Origin: Sphingomonas oligophenolica
GTDB lineage: Bacteria > Pseudomonadota > Alphaproteobacteria > Sphingomonadales > Sphingomonadaceae
DNA length: 64,000 nucleotides
Direction of reading: 5' to 3'
NCBI RefSeq assembly: GCF_006438955.1
Contig: NZ_RCZK01000012.1
Location: 1 to 64,000 of the forward strand
Of this stretch, positions 35,385 to 44,771 are shown piece after piece. The number at the start of each line of letters is the position of its first letter. Within the stretch, counting starts at the first letter, position 1. The notes under the pieces were generated by a model. The model had not been told where the DNA came from. It saw only the letters and a program-made list of their open reading frames with translations, and did not search any database. The translations under genes were made by a program, and so were the position numbers.

Positions 35385-35651
35385 TTAGCGCTTCCGCCCT
35401 TTGGTCATCGGGTCGGGCTTTTTCGGTTTTACCCAGCCGTCGGGCGGGGTCATACGTTGCTGGCTGGTGCCGAGCCCCATCGCGCCGGGTTGCTGGCGGG
35501 TAAGGCCGGTGGGGTCGATCGCGGTGTCGCCGTCGCCAGCACCTGCGCCGCTGCGGAGCAGGCTGATCTGATCGCGCAGGCGCCGGGCGGTTTCGAAATC
35601 GAGCGCAGCGGCGGCGGCGTCCATCTGGCGGGTGAGGTCGGCGATCGTCAT
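35385..35651 (-). CDS. Small UvrB/UvrC-motif protein
   Basis: An 88-residue protein with a UVR motif in its first 40 residues ([29 protein letters not shown]), the helical hairpin that UvrB and UvrC use to contact each other. The rest is Gly/Pro/Lys-rich and basic. The ATG at 35651 overlaps the mnmA stop (ATGA), so it is translated with mnmA. It could bind UvrB-like partners; its actual role is unknown. Confidence 0.8.
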   Translation of the reverse strand: MTIADLTRQMDAAAAALDFETARRLRDQISLLRSGAGAGDGDTAIDPTGLTRQQPGAMGLGTSQQRMTPPDGWVKPKKPDPMTKGRKR

Positions 35652-36751
35652 GCCGCCTGTAACGCGCCCTCGGTCTCGGCGATCCATCCGCCGCCCATCA
35701 CCCGGTCGCCGGCGTAGAGCACCGCGGCCTGGCCGGGGGCGACGCCATATTCGGGCGAGTCGAAGACGACGCGGTCACCGATCATCGCGGCGGGGACGGG
35801 CTGCGCCATCGAGCGCACCTTTACGGTCAGCGCGCCGTCGAACGGGCCGAGCCGATTGATGCCGTCAAGCCGTGCCGCCGCCACCGCGAGCGCGGCGCGG
35901 GGGCCGACGACGACTCGCTTCGCGGCGGGATCGAGCCGGACGACGTAGAGCGGTTCGGGGGTGCCGCCGAGCTCGAGCCCGCGGCGCTGACCGACGGTGA
36001 AGTGGATCAGCCCGCGGTGTTCGCCGAGCTTGGCCCCGGCTAGATCGACGATGTCGCCCCGGGTGTCGGCCTCGGGCCGCAGCTTTTTGACGAGCCCGGC
36101 GTAATCGCCGTCGGGGACGAAGCAGATGTCCTGGCTGTCGGGCTTGGCGGCGACGCCGAGGCCGAGTTCGGCGGCGATTTCGCGGACCCGGGCCTTGGGC
36201 AAGTCGCCAAGCGGAAAGCGCAGGTAATCGAGCTGGGCCTGGGTGGTCGCGAACAGGAAATAGCTCTGGTCGCGCGCGGGATCGGTGGCGCGGTGTAGTT
36301 CCGCGCCGCGGGCACCCTCGACGCGGCGGACATAATGGCCGGTCGCGAGGCAATCCGCGCCGAGATCGCGCGCGAGCTTCAGCAGATCGGTGAATTTCGG
36401 CCCCATGTTGCACTGGACGCACGGGATCGGGGTGCGCCCGGCGAGATATTCGTCGGCGAACCGGTCGATGACCTGGTCGCGAAAGCTCGATTCATGGTCG
36501 AACACATAATGCGCGATGCCGAGCCGGTCGCAGACCGCGCGCGCGTCGCGGATATCGCGCCCTGCGCAGCACGACCCTGCGCGGCCCACCGCTTCGCCAT
36601 GATCGTAGAGCTGGAGCGTGACCCCGATCGTCTCCGCGCCGGTCGCGTGCGCCAGCGCGGCGACGACCGAACTGTCGACCCCGCCCGACATCGCGACGAC
36701 GATGCGCTTGCCCGCCAGATCGGCGCCGAGCTGAAAATCGGTCCTGTTCAT
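35648..36751 (-). CDS. mnmA: tRNA-specific 2-thiouridylase
   Basis: MnmA thiolates U34 of tRNA-Lys, -Glu and -Gln using a persulfide relay. The 367 residues have the PP-loop SGGVDSSV at 22-29, the catalytic Cys114 in [11 protein letters not shown], the second Cys210 in [15 protein letters not shown], and GHYVRR. The substrate tRNA-Lys(TTT) is encoded at 2.3 kb. A four-base overlap couples a UVR protein downstream. The start ATG is preceded by about 35 bases of intergenic sequence shared with a divergent gene. Confidence 0.97.
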   Translation of the reverse strand: MNRTDFQLGADLAGKRIVVAMSGGVDSSVVAALAHATGAETIGVTLQLYDHGEAVGRAGSCCAGRDIRDARAVCDRLGIAHYVFDHESSFRDQVIDRFADEYLAGRTPIPCVQCNMGPKFTDLLKLARDLGADCLATGHYVRRVEGARGAELHRATDPARDQSYFLFATTQAQLDYLRFPLGDLPKARVREIAAELGLGVAAKPDSQDICFVPDGDYAGLVKKLRPEADTRGDIVDLAGAKLGEHRGLIHFTVGQRRGLELGGTPEPLYVVRLDPAAKRVVVGPRAALAVAAARLDGINRLGPFDGALTVKVRSMAQPVPAAMIGDRVVFDSPEYGVAPGQAAVLYAGDRVMGGGWIAETEGALQAA

Positions 36752-36783
36752 GATCGCAGGCCCATAGCGGGCCGCGCCGCACC

Positions 36784-37131
36784 GTGCAAAATTCGGCGAC
36801 GCGCGCGCGAAAGTTCACGATTGATTGCACGCGGCTTTACCCGACCTTCACTGCCTTGGCCCTAGGCCGGTTCGACCAGAGGGTTGCACAGGCGAGTTGG
36901 GCGTTGGATCTTAGTTTTACCGGTTTCGATGACAGGACCGAGGTCACCGCCTTGCCGGCCGATCTGTCGGTCCTGATGGTCGGGATCGCCGCGCGGCAGG
37001 CGGCGAGCGTCACCGCGCATGTCCAGGCGGGGTTCGCGCCCGGGATCGCGTCGACCCGTCTGCTCGAGCCGGTCGATGGCGCGTTCAACGGCCCGATGGC
37101 CCGCGCGCTAATCCGATGGAAAGACCAATGA
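36784..37131 (+). CDS. Hypothetical protein
   Basis: A 115-codon ORF from a GTG at 36784, with coding-like third positions from about codon 30 onward; the first part is weaker. The sequence ([13 protein letters not shown]... [26 protein letters not shown]) is not one I recognise and has no signal peptide or clear membrane segment. The true start may be later than given. It stands between divergent mnmA and sciP. Confidence 0.45.
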   Translation: MQNSATRARKFTIDCTRLYPTFTALALGRFDQRVAQASWALDLSFTGFDDRTEVTALPADLSVLMVGIAARQAASVTAHVQAGFAPGIASTRLLEPVDGAFNGPMARALIRWKDQ

Positions 37132-37234
37132 AGACCGCGTTTACCTAGGCGTTTCAGCCGATCTTATTGTCCGCGCCCTATCAGGGTGTCCGTAGTTCAG
37201 TGAGGGGGCCCCCCGCCCCGACTTGAGGTAGTGA

Positions 37235-37534
37235 ATGATCGAGAACCAGAAAATCAGGCCCGCCAAAGTCATCGGTCCGCTCGGCGAATCGCTGACGCTG
37301 GATTCGCTGCCGCCGCCGTCGACGACCCGGTGGGTGGTGCGGCGCAAGGCCGAGGTGGTCGCCGCGGTGAACGGCGGGCTGCTGACCGTCGACGAGGTGT
37401 GCGCGCGCTATGGCCTGACCGTCGAGGAATTCGCCGGGTGGCAGCGCGCGATCGACCGATCGGGGATGCCGGGGCTGCGCGTCACGCGCATCCAGCACTA
37501 CAAGTCGCTCTACGAGCGCCAGCAAAAATATTGA
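37235..37534 (+). CDS. sciP: CtrA inhibitor SciP (DUF1153)
   Basis: SciP is a small alphaproteobacterial protein that binds the cell-cycle regulator CtrA and blocks its transcriptional activation. The 99 residues match the DUF1153 family: VIGPLGESLTLDSLPPPSTTRWVVRRKAEVV, then a helix-turn-helix-like GLLTVDEVCARYGLTVEEFAGWQRAI and a conserved RVTRIQHYKSLY ending. This is a marker for alphaproteobacteria. It precedes a GlsB-like gene but the 95-base gap suggests separate transcription. Confidence 0.92.
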   Translation: MIENQKIRPAKVIGPLGESLTLDSLPPPSTTRWVVRRKAEVVAAVNGGLLTVDEVCARYGLTVEEFAGWQRAIDRSGMPGLRVTRIQHYKSLYERQQKY

Positions 37535-37628
37535 TCGATGTGAAAAACGAAACGCGAGCGGAACAATATCCTAGCATCGAGAGTCTTGGTTCCATCGCCC
37601 GGTTACGGGAGCAACGGAGGGACGTGTA

Positions 37629-37880
37629 ATGGGTATCATCATTTGGCTGATCGTCGGCGGCATCTGTGGCTGGCTGGCCAGCATGATCATGAGGACCGAC
37701 GGGCAGCAGGGCATCATCCTGAACATCGTGGTCGGGATCGTGGGCGCGGTCATCGCATCGTTCATCTTCGGTGCCAATATCAACGCCGGTATTACCGTCA
37801 TGAGCTTCGTTTATTCGCTGATCGGTGCGGTCATCCTGCTCGCGATCGTCAACCTCATTCGGCGGGGCAGCGTCCGCTAA
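37629..37880 (+). CDS. GlsB/YeaQ/YmgE-family stress membrane protein
   Basis: An 83-residue inner-membrane protein with three hydrophobic segments: IIWLIVGGICGWLASMIM, IILNIVVGIVGAVIASFIF and FVYSLIGAVILLAIVNLI, matching the Transgly_assoc/YeaQ family, which is often induced by stress. The GGICGWLASMI and NIVVGIVGAVI motifs are diagnostic. AACGGAGGG, a good ribosome site, lies nine bases upstream of the ATG. A strong terminator follows the gene. Confidence 0.93.
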   Translation: MGIIIWLIVGGICGWLASMIMRTDGQQGIILNIVVGIVGAVIASFIFGANINAGITVMSFVYSLIGAVILLAIVNLIRRGSVR

Positions 37881-37911
37881 CCGCGGCGATCCGATCGATG
37901 ACGGTATAGAG

Positions 37912-37944
37912 AGGCCGCCCGGCAATCCCGGGCGGCCTTTTTTT
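37912..37944 (+). terminator. Rho-independent terminator after the GlsB-like gene
   Basis: A near-perfect stem GGCCGCCCGG/CCGGGCGGCC (37913-37922 with 37928-37937) closes a 5-base loop and is followed by seven T residues (37938-37944). It lies in the 79-base gap between the convergent GlsB-like and SIMPL genes. Confidence 0.92.
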
Positions 37945-37959
37945 GTCGCGGCCGCGGGG

Positions 37960-38706
37960 TCATTGCAGCAGAAAGCGCATCGACAGCGTCACGGTGACAT
38001 CCTGTTCGCCCGGCGCGATCTCGGTCTTGGCATCGGCCATCTGGGCGCGGGCATAGGCCATCGGTCGCGGCGGCTGGCCCCCGCTATTCTGCCCCGATTC
38101 GGCGATCGTCACGAGCCGCACGACGCGGAGGCCTGCGGCGGCGGCGTAGAGATCGGCACGCGCGCGGGCGCGCTTCACCGCATCGGTCCGCGCCTCGTCC
38201 AGCGCGGCATCGGGTCGGTCGATCGACAGATTGGGGCCGTCGATCTGATTCGCGCCCTGCGCGACCAGCGCATCAAGGATCGTGCCCGAGGTTGAGACAT
38301 CACGGAACCGGACCGTGACGGTGTTGGTCGCCTGGTACCCGGTGATCACCGGGGGCTGGTTGTCGGCGTAGCGATATTGCGGGGCGAGGCCGACGGTGGA
38401 GGTCGCGATATCGCGATCCGCGACCCGCGCCTGTTTCAGCGCGGCGAGGACGCGGGTCATCCGCCGGGCGTTGTCGGCGAGCGCCGCCGCAGCGGTCGCG
38501 TCCTGGCTGACGACGCCCGCGCGTATCGTCGCGAGATCGGGGACGCGGGTGGTGCGGCCCTCGACCGTGACATCGAGCACGGTCCCCGTCGCGGGCACCA
38601 TCGGCGCAATCGAGGTTCCCGCGTCCTGCGCGATCGCCCCGGCGGGCATCGCCAGGGTCACGGCCAGCGCCACACCCATCGCCCTACGCGTCATCGTCGT
38701 CACCAT
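37960..38706 (-). CDS. SIMPL (DUF541) periplasmic protein
   Basis: A 248-residue exported protein of the SIMPL/DUF541 family, whose bacterial members include E. coli YggE. The signal peptide (TRRAMGVALAVTLAMPAGAIAQ) is clear. VEGRTTRVPDLATIRAGVVSQDATAAAAL is the family's typical beta-alpha opening. Roles in oxidative stress are suspected in relatives. An in-frame ATG four codons in (38694) may be the actual start. Confidence 0.88.
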   Translation of the reverse strand: MVTTMTRRAMGVALAVTLAMPAGAIAQDAGTSIAPMVPATGTVLDVTVEGRTTRVPDLATIRAGVVSQDATAAAALADNARRMTRVLAALKQARVADRDIATSTVGLAPQYRYADNQPPVITGYQATNTVTVRFRDVSTSGTILDALVAQGANQIDGPNLSIDRPDAALDEARTDAVKRARARADLYAAAAGLRVVRLVTIAESGQNSGGQPPRPMAYARAQMADAKTEIAPGEQDVTVTLSMRFLLQ

Positions 38707-38944
38707 CGATCCATTGTCCTTTTACTGTTGCTCTGCTGTCGCAGTCTTGGATTCGTTTGCATCAACCTTGGCTGAACATAGCGGCTTATTGTTGCGGATG
38801 GGATCGCTTTCGCGCATATCTCCGGCGCGCACGCGTTGGGGCTTGAGTGCGGTGACCTATTCATATAACACAGCCGGGATGAAGGCGTCGGAAGTTACCG
38901 ATGACATGCCGACCAGATGGCCGAGACGGGGACGAGCGACGCGC

Positions 38945-40123
38945 ATGAACTACGAATCGCGGACGATTGCGCAGGACGAACGCCCGGCGTTGCCCGACTA
39001 TGACGGCGAAGGCCGTCGCCGGAAGCGCAACATCGTGGTCGGGGTCGTCGTCGCGCTGCTGGTGGCGGCGCTCGCCTGGACGGTCTTCGGACACAAGAAG
39101 CCCGCCGCCGCCCCCGCGGGCGCGGCGGTCGAACAGGTGCCGAGCGTCAGCGTCATCGTGCCCGGCCGCAGCACGGTCGATCGCACGATCAGCGCGACCG
39201 GCACGATCGCGGCACGAGTCGACATGCCGGTCGGCGTGGCGGGCGAGGGCGGGATGGTCACCGCGGTGCGAGTCCAGCCGGGCCAGTGGGTGAATGCGGG
39301 ACAGGTCCTCGCCAGCGTCGACCGGTCGGTCCAGAACCAGACCGCACAGTCGCTCGCGGCGCAGATTTCGGTCGCACGGTCGGACCAGTCGATCGCGCAG
39401 TCCGAGCTCGATCGCGCCGCGCAACTGGTCGATCGTGGGTTCATTTCGAAGGCCGACCTGCAGCGCAAACAGGCGACGCTCAATTCGGCGGCGGCGCGGG
39501 TCAAGGTGGCGCAGGCGACGTTGCGCGAGGCGCAGGCGCGTACCGGGCGACTCGACATTCGTGCGCCCGCCGCGGGGCTGGTGCTGGCGCGTAACGTCGA
39601 GCCGGGACAGGTCGTGAGTGCGGGATCGGGGATGTTGTTCCGGATGGCGAAGGGTGGTCAGATGGAATTGCGCGCGCAGATGAGCGAGCAGGACCTGACG
39701 ACGATGCATGTCGGCGCCCCTGCGGTGGTGACCCCGGTGGGATCGACCCAGAGCTTCAAGGGCGAGGTGTGGCAGGTGTCGCCCGTGATCGATCCGCAAT
39801 CGCGCCAGGGGATCGCGCGGGTCGCGCTGAAATATGATACCGCGCTGCGCCCAGGCGGCTTTGCGCAGGCCGAGATCACCAGCGGTGCGGCAAGCGTGCC
39901 ACAACTGCCCGAATCGGCGGTGCAGAGCGATCGCAAGGGCAATTACGTCTATGTCGTCGGTGCCGACAACAAGGTCGCGCGCCGCGCCGTGACGGTCGGG
40001 CAGGTGACCGATCAAGGCGTGTCGGTGACCGGCGGGCTCACCGGCAGCGAGCGCGTCGTCTCGTCGGCCGGCGCATTCCTGAGCCCCGGCCAGAAGGTCA
40101 AACCGATCAACAAGGCGAGCTGA
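38945..40123 (+). CDS. RND efflux membrane fusion protein
   Basis: A 392-residue periplasmic adaptor of an RND efflux system. After a cytosolic basic start (GRRRKRN) it has one membrane helix (IVVGVVVALLVAALAWTVFG), the lipoyl half-motif PVGVAGEGGMVTAVRVQPGQWVNAGQVLASVD, a helical hairpin (about 125-190) and beta-barrel/membrane-proximal domains. It would connect the pump next door to an outer-membrane channel not seen in the window. The ATG at 38945 is chosen; another in frame at 38879 would add 22 residues. Confidence 0.93.
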   Translation: MNYESRTIAQDERPALPDYDGEGRRRKRNIVVGVVVALLVAALAWTVFGHKKPAAAPAGAAVEQVPSVSVIVPGRSTVDRTISATGTIAARVDMPVGVAGEGGMVTAVRVQPGQWVNAGQVLASVDRSVQNQTAQSLAAQISVARSDQSIAQSELDRAAQLVDRGFISKADLQRKQATLNSAAARVKVAQATLREAQARTGRLDIRAPAAGLVLARNVEPGQVVSAGSGMLFRMAKGGQMELRAQMSEQDLTTMHVGAPAVVTPVGSTQSFKGEVWQVSPVIDPQSRQGIARVALKYDTALRPGGFAQAEITSGAASVPQLPESAVQSDRKGNYVYVVGADNKVARRAVTVGQVTDQGVSVTGGLTGSERVVSSAGAFLSPGQKVKPINKAS

Positions 40124-40129
40124 CGTGTC

Positions 40130-43100
40130 ATGAGCTTTCGCAATATCTCGGCCTGGTCGATCCGCAACCCGGTCCCGCCGATCGTCATCTTCCTGGCACT
40201 GACGCTGGCGGGGATCGTCAGCTTCATGCGGATGGACGTGAACGCCGATCCCGACATCGACTTCCCGGTCGCCTATGTCACGATCAGCCAGCCCGGTGCC
40301 GCGCCGAGCGAACTCGAGACCCAAGTCACCAAACGCGTCGAGGCCGCCGCGCGGGGAATCCAGGGCATCGATGAGATCCGCTCCACCGTGCGCGAAGGGA
40401 ATTCGACGACCTCGATCCAGTTCCAGATCGGCACCAACATCGACCGCGTCGTTAACGACCTGCGCGACCAGATCACGCAGATCCGCAGCAACCTGCCCGA
40501 TGGCATCTTGGAGCCGCAGATCGGCCGGGTCGACACCACCAACAATGACGTCGCGAGCTTTTCGGCGAGCGCGACCGACATGACCGTCGAACAGCTGAGC
40601 TGGTATATCGACGACACCGTGACCAAGTCGCTGCTGTCGATTCCCGGGATGGGCGGGGTCCAGCGCAACGGTGGGGTGAGCCGCGAAATCCGCGTGATCC
40701 TCGATCCGGCGAAGCTCCAGGCCTACGGCCTGACCGCGACCGCGATCAATGCGCAGCTGCGTGCGACCAACGTGAACGCGACCGGTGGCAAAGCGGAGAT
40801 CGCGGGGTCCGAACAGGCGGTGCGCGTGCTCGGCAACGCCGCCGACGCCTTCGCGCTGGGCGAGACGCTGATTTCGGCGGGCAACGGGCGCACGGTCCGG
40901 CTGTCGGACGTCGCCGACGTGCGCGATTCGAACGCCGAGCAGACCTCGCTGTCGTCGATCAACGGACGCCAGGTGATCAGTTTCGACTTCCAGCGGACCA
41001 AGGGCGCGTCCGACGTCACGGTGTACCACGAGGTCGAGAAGAAGCTCGCCGAGCTCGAGAAGCGCAACCCCAATGTGCGCTTCAAGCTACTCTCGACCGG
41101 GGTTGACGATACCGAAGCGCAATATGAAGGCGCGATCGAAGCGATGATCGAGGGTGCGGTGCTCGCGGTGGTCGTGGTGTTCCTGTTCCTGCGCGACTGG
41201 CGCGCGACTGCGATCTCCGCGCTCGCGATCCCCTTGTCCGCAATTCCGACCTTCTGGTTCATGGACATGATGGGGTTCAGCCTCAACGTCATGACGTTGT
41301 TGGCGCTGAGCCTGGTCGCGGGTGTGCTGGTCGACGATGCGATCGTCGAGATCGAAAATATCGTGCGCCATATGCGGATGGGCAAATCCGCCTATCAGGC
41401 ATCGATCGACGCCGCCGACGAGATCGGGCTGGCGGTGCTGGCGACGACGATGTCGATCGTCGCGGTGTTCATGCCGGTGTCGGTGATGCCGGGCATTTCC
41501 GGCCAGTATTTCAAGAATTTCGGGCTGACCGTCGTCGCGGCGGTGCTGATGAGTCTGGGGGTCGCGCGACTCGTCACCCCGATGGTCGCGGCGTATTTCC
41601 TGAAAGCGAGCGGGCATGTCGAGGGCCGCGATGGGCTGATCATGCGGACCTATATGCGCACCCTGCGCTGGACGCTCGACCAGAGCGCACAGCAGCGCGC
41701 CGCGGCGCGCGGCGGGTGGCGGTGGCTGACGTCGATGGTCCGCGACCACCGCGTCTGGGTGATGGGGATGGCGTTTCTGTCGCTGGTGCTGACCGTCGCG
41801 ATCTTCATGATGCTGCCCCAGGAGTTCCAGCCGCCGCGCGACAACGATCGCAGCACCGCGCTGATCGACCTGCCGCCGGGATCGACGCTGGAGCAAACCA
41901 AACGGGTAACCGACGAGGTCGCGCAGATCCTGAAGGCGCAACCGAGCGTCGACTCGGTCTATCAGCGCACCTTTGTCGCCAAGGGGCGGGTAACCGCGAT
42001 GCTGCGCAAGGACCGCGAACAGACGAGCATCCAGTTCGAGCGCGGGCTCGCCCCGCGGCTCGCCGCACTCCCCGATGCGCGGGTGTCGTTCCGCAACAAC
42101 AACGGGTGGGGCGGCAGTTCGCGCGACCTTAGCCTGACGCTGGGCGGTGACGACCCACGCGCGCTCCAGGCGACCGCGGATACACTCGTCGCACAGATGG
42201 CGCGGCTGAAATCGATCCAGGCACCGCGGGTCGAGGGCGGGCTCGAGCGGCCCGAGATCGTCATCAAGCCGCGGCTCGACCTCGCCGCCGATCTCGGCGT
42301 GACGACGAGTTCGCTGTCGAACGCGATCCGCGTCGCGACGCTGGGCGACATCGACCAGAACAGCGCGCGCTTCTCGCTGTCCGACCGGCAGATCCCGATC
42401 CGTGTCGCCTTGGCCGAGAATGCGCGCCAGAAGCTGTCGACGATCGAGAACCTGCCGGTGCCGACGGCGTCGGGCGGATCGGTGCCGCTCAAGGTTGTCG
42501 CCTCGATCGGATTCGGCGCGGGGCCGACCCAGATCGACCGAATTGCGCAGCAGCGCCAGCTGACCGTCGGGGCGGATCTCGCCCCTGGGGTCATCGAGGG
42601 CGATGCGATGAAACAGATCAACGCGCTGCCCGCGTTGCAGAACATGCCGCTTGGGGTCAGCAAGCTGGCGGTCGGCCAGTCGAAAGCGCAGCAGGAACTG
42701 GTCGTCAACATCATCACCGCGGTCGCCGCGGGGTTCTTCCTTCTCTTTGCGGTGCTGGTGCTGCTCTATCGCCGGTTCCTGCCGCCGTTCGTCAATTTGG
42801 GGTCGCTGTTCCTCGCCCCGCTGGGCGCGTGCATCGCGCTGTGGATCGCGGGGATGTCGGTGTCGCTGCCGGTGTATATCGGCCTGCTGATGCTGCTCGG
42901 CATCGTCGCCAAGAATTCGATCCTGCTGGTCGATTTCGCGCTGGAGGAGATGGCGCACGGCGTTGCCAAGTTCGAGGCGATCATGGATGCGGGCCACAAG
43001 CGCGCGCAGCCGATCGTGATGACGACGGTGGCGATGGTGGCGGGGATGATCCCGACCGCGCTGTCGCTGACCGGCGACGGATCGTTCCGCGCGCCGATGA

Positions 43101-43354
43101 GCGTGACGGTGATGGGCGGGCTGATCCTGTCGACCGCGCTGACGCTGCTGATCGTCCCGTCGAGCTTCAGTCTGGCGGTGGGTGTCGAGCGCGCGATCGG
43201 ATCGCGGATCGGACGCCGCCTGATCACCTATCGCCCGGGCGACGATGGCAGCGATGTGGTCGAACTGCCCGGCCCGCGCCGTCCCGCGCTGGGGCCGGTC
43301 GCGCCGCGACTGGGCCGCGGTGGCGATGACGAGGGCGTGCAACCTGCCGAATGA
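40130..43354 (+). CDS. RND multidrug/metabolite efflux permease (HAE1-type)
   Basis: A 1074-residue proton-driven pump of the AcrB class, exporting hydrophobic compounds. It starts SAWSIRNPVPPIVIFLALTLAG (first helix), has two large periplasmic loops with the PN1 REGNSTTSIQFQ segment, the GVLVDDAIVEIENIVRHM motif of helix 4 holding the proton-relay Asp pair, a second helix block starting LNIITAVAAGFFLLFAV and a late GIVAKNSILLVDFALEEM motif. It begins six bases after the adaptor gene, so the two are one operon. No TolC gene is nearby. Confidence 0.96.
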   Translation: MSFRNISAWSIRNPVPPIVIFLALTLAGIVSFMRMDVNADPDIDFPVAYVTISQPGAAPSELETQVTKRVEAAARGIQGIDEIRSTVREGNSTTSIQFQIGTNIDRVVNDLRDQITQIRSNLPDGILEPQIGRVDTTNNDVASFSASATDMTVEQLSWYIDDTVTKSLLSIPGMGGVQRNGGVSREIRVILDPAKLQAYGLTATAINAQLRATNVNATGGKAEIAGSEQAVRVLGNAADAFALGETLISAGNGRTVRLSDVADVRDSNAEQTSLSSINGRQVISFDFQRTKGASDVTVYHEVEKKLAELEKRNPNVRFKLLSTGVDDTEAQYEGAIEAMIEGAVLAVVVVFLFLRDWRATAISALAIPLSAIPTFWFMDMMGFSLNVMTLLALSLVAGVLVDDAIVEIENIVRHMRMGKSAYQASIDAADEIGLAVLATTMSIVAVFMPVSVMPGISGQYFKNFGLTVVAAVLMSLGVARLVTPMVAAYFLKASGHVEGRDGLIMRTYMRTLRWTLDQSAQQRAAARGGWRWLTSMVRDHRVWVMGMAFLSLVLTVAIFMMLPQEFQPPRDNDRSTALIDLPPGSTLEQTKRVTDEVAQILKAQPSVDSVYQRTFVAKGRVTAMLRKDREQTSIQFERGLAPRLAALPDARVSFRNNNGWGGSSRDLSLTLGGDDPRALQATADTLVAQMARLKSIQAPRVEGGLERPEIVIKPRLDLAADLGVTTSSLSNAIRVATLGDIDQNSARFSLSDRQIPIRVALAENARQKLSTIENLPVPTASGGSVPLKVVASIGFGAGPTQIDRIAQQRQLTVGADLAPGVIEGDAMKQINALPALQNMPLGVSKLAVGQSKAQQELVVNIITAVAAGFFLLFAVLVLLYRRFLPPFVNLGSLFLAPLGACIALWIAGMSVSLPVYIGLLMLLGIVAKNSILLVDFALEEMAHGVAKFEAIMDAGHKRAQPIVMTTVAMVAGMIPTALSLTGDGSFRAPMSVTVMGGLILSTALTLLIVPSSFSLAVGVERAIGSRIGRRLITYRPGDDGSDVVELPGPRRPALGPVAPRLGRGGDDEGVQPAE

Positions 43355-43408
43355 CGGTTCGCCTACCCAAGGATTGAACATTCCCCGCGCTTGGGGCTTG
43401 TTAGCGGG

Positions 43409-44680
43409 ATGACACCGTCCACCAGCGCCAGCCTTGCCCACGAGGCGGCCCCGCCAGCGCTGGTCCGGATGCGCCGGGTCGCGGCCGCGCTGCTGGTTGC
43501 GATGGCGGCGTTGTTCCTGTTCAGCCGTTATCAGGGTTCGCACGGACCCTCCTGGTGGGGATATGTCCAGGCGTTCAGCGAGGCCGCGATGGTCGGTGGC
43601 CTCGCCGACTGGTTCGCGGTGACCGCGCTGTTCCGCCATCCGTTGGGGCTGCCGATTCCGCACACCGCGATCGTGCCGCGCAACAAGGACCGGATCGGCG
43701 ATCAGCTCGCGCAATTCCTGCGCGACAATTTCCTGATCCCGCGCGTCGTCGCGCGGCGGATGCGGCGGCTCGACGTGGCGGGCGCGATCGCGCGCTGGCT
43801 GACCGATCCCCCCGAAAGCGCGGGCGGGCGGTTCCGCCAGGGCGCCTCGAAGCTTGTCGCGCAGATGCTCGAGGCGCTCGACCCGCAGCGCCTCGGCGGG
43901 ATGGTGAAGGGCGCGGTCGCCAACCGGCTGCGTGAGACCGAGATCGCGCCGATCGCGGGCCAGTTGCTCGACGCGGCGATGAAGGAGGGGCGGCATACCC
44001 CGCTGCTGGCGTCGGCGATTCGCTGGGCGTCGGGCGCGCTGTCGACCAACGATTATCTGATCCGCCAGATCGTCCACGATCGCGCCGGGTCGCTGCTGCG
44101 GTGGACCGGGCTCGACGAGGCGGTCGCGGACCGGCTAATCGGCGGCCTCGACAAGCTGCTCGCCGACATGGCGGACGATCCGCAGCACCCGCTGCGGCTG
44201 AAGGCGGAAGAGGGGCTCGATCGGTTCGCGTGGGACCTGCGCCACGATCCCGCGATGCGCGCGCGGGTCGAGGCGCTGAAGATCGAGCTGATCGATAACC
44301 CCGCGATGCAGCGCTGGCTCGACGGCCTATGGGAACAGGCGCGCAGCATGTTGCTCGGAATCGCGCGCGATCCGGAGGCGGCGATGGCGGGGCGGCTGGG
44401 CGATATGCTCCGCCAATTGGGCGATACGCTGCTGACCGACCGGCGACTGGCGACCACGATCAACCGCTTCGTGCGCCGCGCCGCGGTCGGGACCGCCGCC
44501 GATTATGGCGATGGCATCGTCCGGTTGGTGTCGGAAACGGTGCATAGCTGGGATGCCGATACGATCACCCGGCGGTTGGAAAATGCGGTCGGGCGCGACC
44601 TGCAATATATCCGGGTCAACGGCACGATCGTGGGCGGCTTGGTAGGGCTGGCGATCCACGCGATCGACGTGCTGTTGTGA
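43409..44680 (+). CDS. DUF445 membrane protein
   Basis: A 423-residue protein of the DUF445 (YjiN-like) family. An N-terminal membrane helix (LLVAMAALFLFSRYQG) leads to a long mainly helical soluble part with the family blocks FSEAAMVGGLADWFAVTALFRHPLGLPIPHTAIVPRNKDRIGDQL and DTLLTDRRLATTINRF, and a C-terminal hydrophobic IRVNGTIVGGLVGLAIHAIDVLL anchor. Function unknown. The ATG at 43409 is preferred to an upstream TTG. Confidence 0.9.
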   Translation: MTPSTSASLAHEAAPPALVRMRRVAAALLVAMAALFLFSRYQGSHGPSWWGYVQAFSEAAMVGGLADWFAVTALFRHPLGLPIPHTAIVPRNKDRIGDQLAQFLRDNFLIPRVVARRMRRLDVAGAIARWLTDPPESAGGRFRQGASKLVAQMLEALDPQRLGGMVKGAVANRLRETEIAPIAGQLLDAAMKEGRHTPLLASAIRWASGALSTNDYLIRQIVHDRAGSLLRWTGLDEAVADRLIGGLDKLLADMADDPQHPLRLKAEEGLDRFAWDLRHDPAMRARVEALKIELIDNPAMQRWLDGLWEQARSMLLGIARDPEAAMAGRLGDMLRQLGDTLLTDRRLATTINRFVRRAAVGTAADYGDGIVRLVSETVHSWDADTITRRLENAVGRDLQYIRVNGTIVGGLVGLAIHAIDVLL

Positions 44681-44771
44681 CCGCGCCGGTCGGGGTCGCG
44701 CGGGGCGATCGGTTCGTCGCACCGGGCATTCGTCTTGCCGTTGCAACGACTTTAGACCATGAGTGCGACCG

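Noticed and set aside
35026..35388. A 120-residue plus-strand ORF after the PhzF gene
   Set aside because: It runs through two inverted-repeat elements and starts inside the PhzF gene. No protein-like pattern.
37535..37628. A general stress (EcfG-type) promoter before the GlsB-like gene
   Set aside because: GGAAC occurs at 37560 but the expected -10 element at 16-17 bases spacing is absent.
41087..44077. A 996-residue minus-strand ORF
   Set aside because: It is the reverse complement shadow of the RND pump and DUF445 genes, with the Arg/His/Gln-rich composition typical of antisense frames in GC-rich DNA.
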